Shown: in pieces, positions 5,222 through 7,467 of the stretch
Numbering within the stretch: the first letter of the stretch is position 1
How the letters are laid out: every line of letters starts with the position of its first letter
Notes under the pieces: model-generated
Told to the model about the DNA's origin: nothing
Seen by the model: the letters and a program-made list of their open reading frames with translations, nothing else
The model's database searches: none
Source: Candidatus Izemoplasmatales bacterium
GTDB taxonomy: Bacteria; Bacillota_I; Bacilli_A; Izemoplasmatales; Hujiaoplasmataceae
Length of the DNA: 7,467 bases
NCBI GenBank assembly: GCA_028691335.1
Contig: JAQUZK010000065.1
Coordinates: 1 to 7,467, forward strand
Direction of reading: 5' to 3'
Made by a program: the position numbers and the translations under genes

Positions 5222-6320
5222 ATTTTTCTATTTTAGCTCTATCTAGAGCTTTCCTTATTACATGGTGCATATCATAATACTTATATTCAGCTAATCTACC
5301 ACCAAATATTATATTAGGATAAGATTTACTCAACTTATAGTATTTTTCATAAATGCTGTTGTTTTTGTCATCATTAATTGGGTAATATGGCTCCTTAGTT
5401 TCATTGTAATTTGCAGGATATTCTTTACTGATGATTGTAGTTGGTTGATTCATATTATTAAAAAATTTATGTTCTATTATTCTAGTATAAGGTGTCAGTG
5501 AGTCAGTGTAATTAATAACAGCATTCCCTTGAAAATTATCAGTTTCTAGCTCTATGTTTTCAAACTTTAAAGAACGGTACTCTAATTCGCCTTCACTGTA
5601 ATCAAAAAACTTGTCAATAGGCCCTGTGTAAACTACTTTTTCTGCTATATTTAAATACTTATCCTTGTTATCGAAAAAATCAGTGTCAAGTTGAACCTCA
5701 ATACCATCTAACATTTTTTCGATTATAGAAGTATATCCATTTATAGGGATACCTTGATATAAATCATTAAAATAGTTATTGTCATAAGTATACCTTACAG
5801 GCAAACGTTTTATAATAGATGCAGGCAAGTCTTTCGGGTCTTTATTCCACTGTTTCTTTGTGTAACCATTAATTAGTTTTTCATAAATATCTTTACCAAC
5901 CATACTTATAGCTTGCTCTTCTAAGTTTTTGGGTGTGGTGATTGCTGATTCAGTTATTTGCTTTTTGATAATCTCTTTTGCCTCTTGTGGAGTCTTTATA
6001 TTCCACATTTTCGAAAAAGTATTCATATTAAATGGAAGATTATATATTTCATCTTTATAAATAGCCATTGGCGAATTAACAAAACTATTAAACTCACCAA
6101 ACTTCTTTATATAATCCCAAACTTCTTTATCTGAGGTGTGAAATATATGAGCTCCATATACATGTATATCAATATTGTTAATTCGCTTTGTATAGGCGTT
6201 TCCAGCAATATGATTTCTTTTATCTATAACTAAACATTTTTTATTTTTATCCGTCATTTCTCTGGCAAAGCAAGCTCCATATAAACCTGCACCGACAATT
6301 AAATAGTCATATTTTTTCAT
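5220..6320 (-). CDS. glf: UDP-galactopyranose mutase
   Basis: A 366-residue flavoenzyme of normal bacterial length that interconverts UDP-galactopyranose and UDP-galactofuranose, the donor for galactofuranose in capsules and wall polymers. The N-terminal FAD-binding Rossmann motif is VGAGLYG (9-15), followed by the acidic strand end VIDKR (31-35). Further family blocks are YGAHIFHT (55-62), YNLPFNMNTF (93-102), GYTKKQWNKDP (152-162), LPVRYTYDNNYFND (173-186), YTRIIEHK (278-285, with the catalytic-site Arg280) and the C-terminal FAD-contacting GGRLAEYKYYDMHHVI (340-355). AAGGAG lies 6 nt before the ATG. It is a single gene, converging on def, with no glycosyltransferase or polysaccharide genes beside it here, so the acceptor polymer must be encoded elsewhere. 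Confidence 0.97.
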   Translation of the reverse strand: MKKYDYLIVGAGLYGACFAREMTDKNKKCLVIDKRNHIAGNAYTKRINNIDIHVYGAHIFHTSDKEVWDYIKKFGEFNSFVNSPMAIYKDEIYNLPFNMNTFSKMWNIKTPQEAKEIIKKQITESAITTPKNLEEQAISMVGKDIYEKLINGYTKKQWNKDPKDLPASIIKRLPVRYTYDNNYFNDLYQGIPINGYTSIIEKMLDGIEVQLDTDFFDNKDKYLNIAEKVVYTGPIDKFFDYSEGELEYRSLKFENIELETDNFQGNAVINYTDSLTPYTRIIEHKFFNNMNQPTTIISKEYPANYNETKEPYYPINDDKNNSIYEKYYKLSKSYPNIIFGGRLAEYKYYDMHHVIRKALDRAKIEK

Positions 6321-6351
6321 TTTCTTCTCCTTATTTTATCCTTATAGTTTA

Positions 6352-6360
6352 ATTGTATCA
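6352..6360 (-). promoter_or_regulatory. glf: possible extended -10 promoter of glf
   Basis: The minus strand reads TGATACAAT, an extended -10 with TACAAT at 6352-6357, about 32 bp before the glf start. No recognisable -35 stands at 16-18 bp in this very AT-rich stretch, so the call is tentative. Confidence 0.4.
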
Positions 6361-6497
6361 TTATTTTTAAAATTTTAATTCTAAAAATCTTTTTTATCGT
6401 TTAATACAAATATATTATTTTTTAAAAATAAAAAAATTGTTGCTTTAAGAAAAAATTAATTATACTATAAATAAGAGCTTGTTTTTCAAACGATAAA
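6361..6497. other. AT-rich divergent intergenic stretch between glf and the LytTR regulator
   Basis: This is part of a 264-bp gene-free region. It consists mostly of A and T runs, and I see no open frame, hairpin terminator or RNA gene. A weak promoter-like pair, TTGTTG (6437-6442) and TATACT (6461-6466) with an 18-bp spacer, faces right but could be chance in such sequence. Confidence 0.5.
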
Positions 6498-6526
6498 CTG
6501 AATTAATTATAATATTATGTTATAAT
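6498..6526 (+). promoter_or_regulatory. promoter of the LytTR two-component operon, extended -10
   Basis: TGTTATAAT (6518-6526) is an extended -10 with exact TATAAT (6521-6526). CTGAAT (6498-6503) at 17 bp is a weak -35. Transcription would start near 6533, about 52 nt before the gene. The -10 is the right arm of an inverted repeat, ATTATAA (6506-6512) and TTATAAT (6520-6526). Confidence 0.6.
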
Positions 6527-6584
6527 GAATGCAAATAAAACAATAATTTGAATATATAATATTTCCCCATAGAAGAGGTGACAT

Positions 6585-7295
6585 ATGAGGATTAAAGTTG
6601 CGATTGTAGAAGACAACTTTGAAAGTGCTGAAGTATTACAAAGATATTTAAAAAAATATAGTAGAGAAAACAATATAATAATTGATGTTTTTAGTTTTCA
6701 AGACGGAGATGAAATTGTCAACTTTTATGAAGCGAAATTTGACATTATTTTACTTGATATCGAGATGAAACGAATGGATGGCATGTCAGCTGCTAAGAAA
6801 ATACGCGAATTTGATAAAGACGTCACAATAATTTTTATTACGAACATGCCACAGTATGCAATTAAGGGCTATGAAGTAAAGGCTTTAAGTTACCTACTTA
6901 AACCTGTACCTTATTTCGCTTTTTCTCAAGAGATGAATAGTTCTTTAGAAAGAGTTAAACAAAAACGAGAAAGTCATATTTTAGTCACAACTGATGAAGG
7001 TATAATAAAGATTAATATTTTCGATATTTTTTATATTGAAACAATGAAACACTATTTGATAATTCATTCAAGGGACGGAGAATTTAAAAGCAGAACTTCA
7101 ATGAAAAAAATGGAAGATGAATTAAAAGAAGGTAGTTTTTTTAGATCGAATTCTTGTTATTTAGTTAATATGGATGAAGTAACAGGTGTTAAGGGCGATT
7201 ATGTGATTATTAATAACGAAAACTTGAAGATTAGCCGACCTAGAAAAAAAGAATTCATGGAAGCTTTAGCTAGTCACTTCGGAGGTAAACTATGA
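6585..7295 (+). CDS. LytTR-family response regulator
   Basis: A 236-residue two-component regulator. The receiver domain (1-122) has the acidic pair Glu9-Asp10, the phospho-acceptor Asp58 in ILLDIEMKRMDG (55-66), the switch Thr86 and Lys106 in LLKPV. The LytTR DNA-binding domain (about 131-232) shows the typical IFYIETMKHYLIIH (148-161), the FFRSNSCYLVNMDEV region (185-199) and the end ISRPRKKEFMEAL (216-228). Such AgrA/LytR-type proteins bind promoters of peptide, bacteriocin, autolysin or virulence genes. The AGAGGTGA site is placed for the ATG with 6 nt between GAGG and the start. The stop overlaps the start of a sensor kinase gene (ATGA), so the two form an operon. The target genes and the signal are not visible here. 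Confidence 0.94.
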   Translation: MRIKVAIVEDNFESAEVLQRYLKKYSRENNIIIDVFSFQDGDEIVNFYEAKFDIILLDIEMKRMDGMSAAKKIREFDKDVTIIFITNMPQYAIKGYEVKALSYLLKPVPYFAFSQEMNSSLERVKQKRESHILVTTDEGIIKINIFDIFYIETMKHYLIIHSRDGEFKSRTSMKKMEDELKEGSFFRSNSCYLVNMDEVTGVKGDYVIINNENLKISRPRKKEFMEALASHFGGKL

Positions 7296-7467
7296 GTGAT
7301 CCTTTATTAGATATTCCTAGAATATACACCGGAATAGCTGAATGGCTTTTTTCTTTAGTTTATATAATCTATGCAAAAAAAAGGTTTACTGGCTTTAAAT
7401 TATATGCATCTATATTTGGTTTTTGTGCTGCTATAATCGGGTTTCAACTTTTAGCTGGAATTCTACC
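7292..7467 (+). CDS. membrane sensor histidine kinase (GHKL type), N-terminal fragment cut by window edge
   Basis: Only the first 58 residues are present; the frame is open to the right edge. The start overlaps the regulator stop (ATGA), and GGAGG lies 6 nt upstream. The visible part has a short polar N-terminus, a hydrophobic segment at about 12-28 (GIAEWLFSLVYIIYA), a basic loop (KKRFTGFK, 29-36) and a second hydrophobic segment from about 38 (LYASIFGFCAAIIGFQLL), so it is a membrane protein with closely spaced helices. The IPRIYTGIAEWLFSLVYI opening resembles the membrane domains of kinases paired with LytTR regulators. The catalytic domain is outside the window, so the kinase call rests on gene context and this N-terminal resemblance. 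Confidence 0.75.
   Translation, partial: MSDPLLDIPRIYTGIAEWLFSLVYIIYAKKRFTGFKLYASIFGFCAAIIGFQLLAGIL

Noticed and set aside
6421..6470. Possible small-RNA promoter (TTGTTG-N18-TATACT) between glf and the regulator
   Set aside because: Weak -35, no terminator downstream and extreme A/T composition. It is not distinguishable from chance.
1..7467. CRISPR array, insertion sequence, tRNA, riboswitch or phage signs
   Set aside because: I saw no spaced direct repeats, terminal inverted repeats with a transposase, cloverleaf sequences or aptamer-like leaders on reading both strands.

Overview
This is an AT-rich chromosomal segment from a low-GC Gram-positive bacterium of the class Bacilli. The evidence is a YlbG (DUF2129) gene, a long Gram-positive-type peptide deformylase, an rpsP-khpA pair, a DegV/FakB protein, a PadR/HAAS pair and a LytTR/GHKL two-component system, together with strong AGGAGG-type ribosome binding sites and consensus sigma-A promoters. 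A Gemella-like or related Bacilli genome would fit, but the genus is a guess. No mobile element, CRISPR array, tRNA or rRNA is visible. Most of the window is core genome.

Left part (1-1553, minus strand): a promoter at 1526-1553 drives degV, then a PadR-type repressor, then the start of a HAAS-domain membrane protein that runs off the left edge. The genes are packed tightly (9 bp between degV and padR, 8 bp overlap between padR and the HAAS gene), so this looks like one operon joining a fatty-acid-binding protein to an envelope-type regulator/sensor pair.

Middle part (1573-4223, minus strand): a perfect TTGACA-N17-TATAAT promoter starts an RNA-centred cluster: rpsP (ribosomal protein S16), khpA (KH-domain RNA-binding protein), a DUF523/TudS-like cysteine protein and, beyond a strong hairpin/terminator, a DEAD-box RNA helicase with a DbpA-type C-terminal RNA-binding domain. 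The usual Bacillus neighbours of rpsP-khpA (rimM, trmD) are absent. Upstream, ylbG (minus strand) ends at a terminator whose 3' arm also carries the -35 box of the rpsP promoter.

Right part: def (peptide deformylase, plus strand) diverges from ylbG and has a predicted mRNA leader of only about 10 nt. It converges on glf (UDP-galactopyranose mutase, minus strand) through a shared hairpin terminator. A 264-bp AT-rich divergent intergenic region then separates glf from a LytTR response regulator (plus strand). The regulator overlaps by 4 bp the start of a membrane histidine kinase that is cut by the right edge.

No clearly new multi-gene system is present. The points most worth checking are compact regulatory arrangements: the fused terminator-promoter before rpsP, the hairpin in the helicase leader, the very short def leader, and the unusual operon partnerships of DUF523 and degV.
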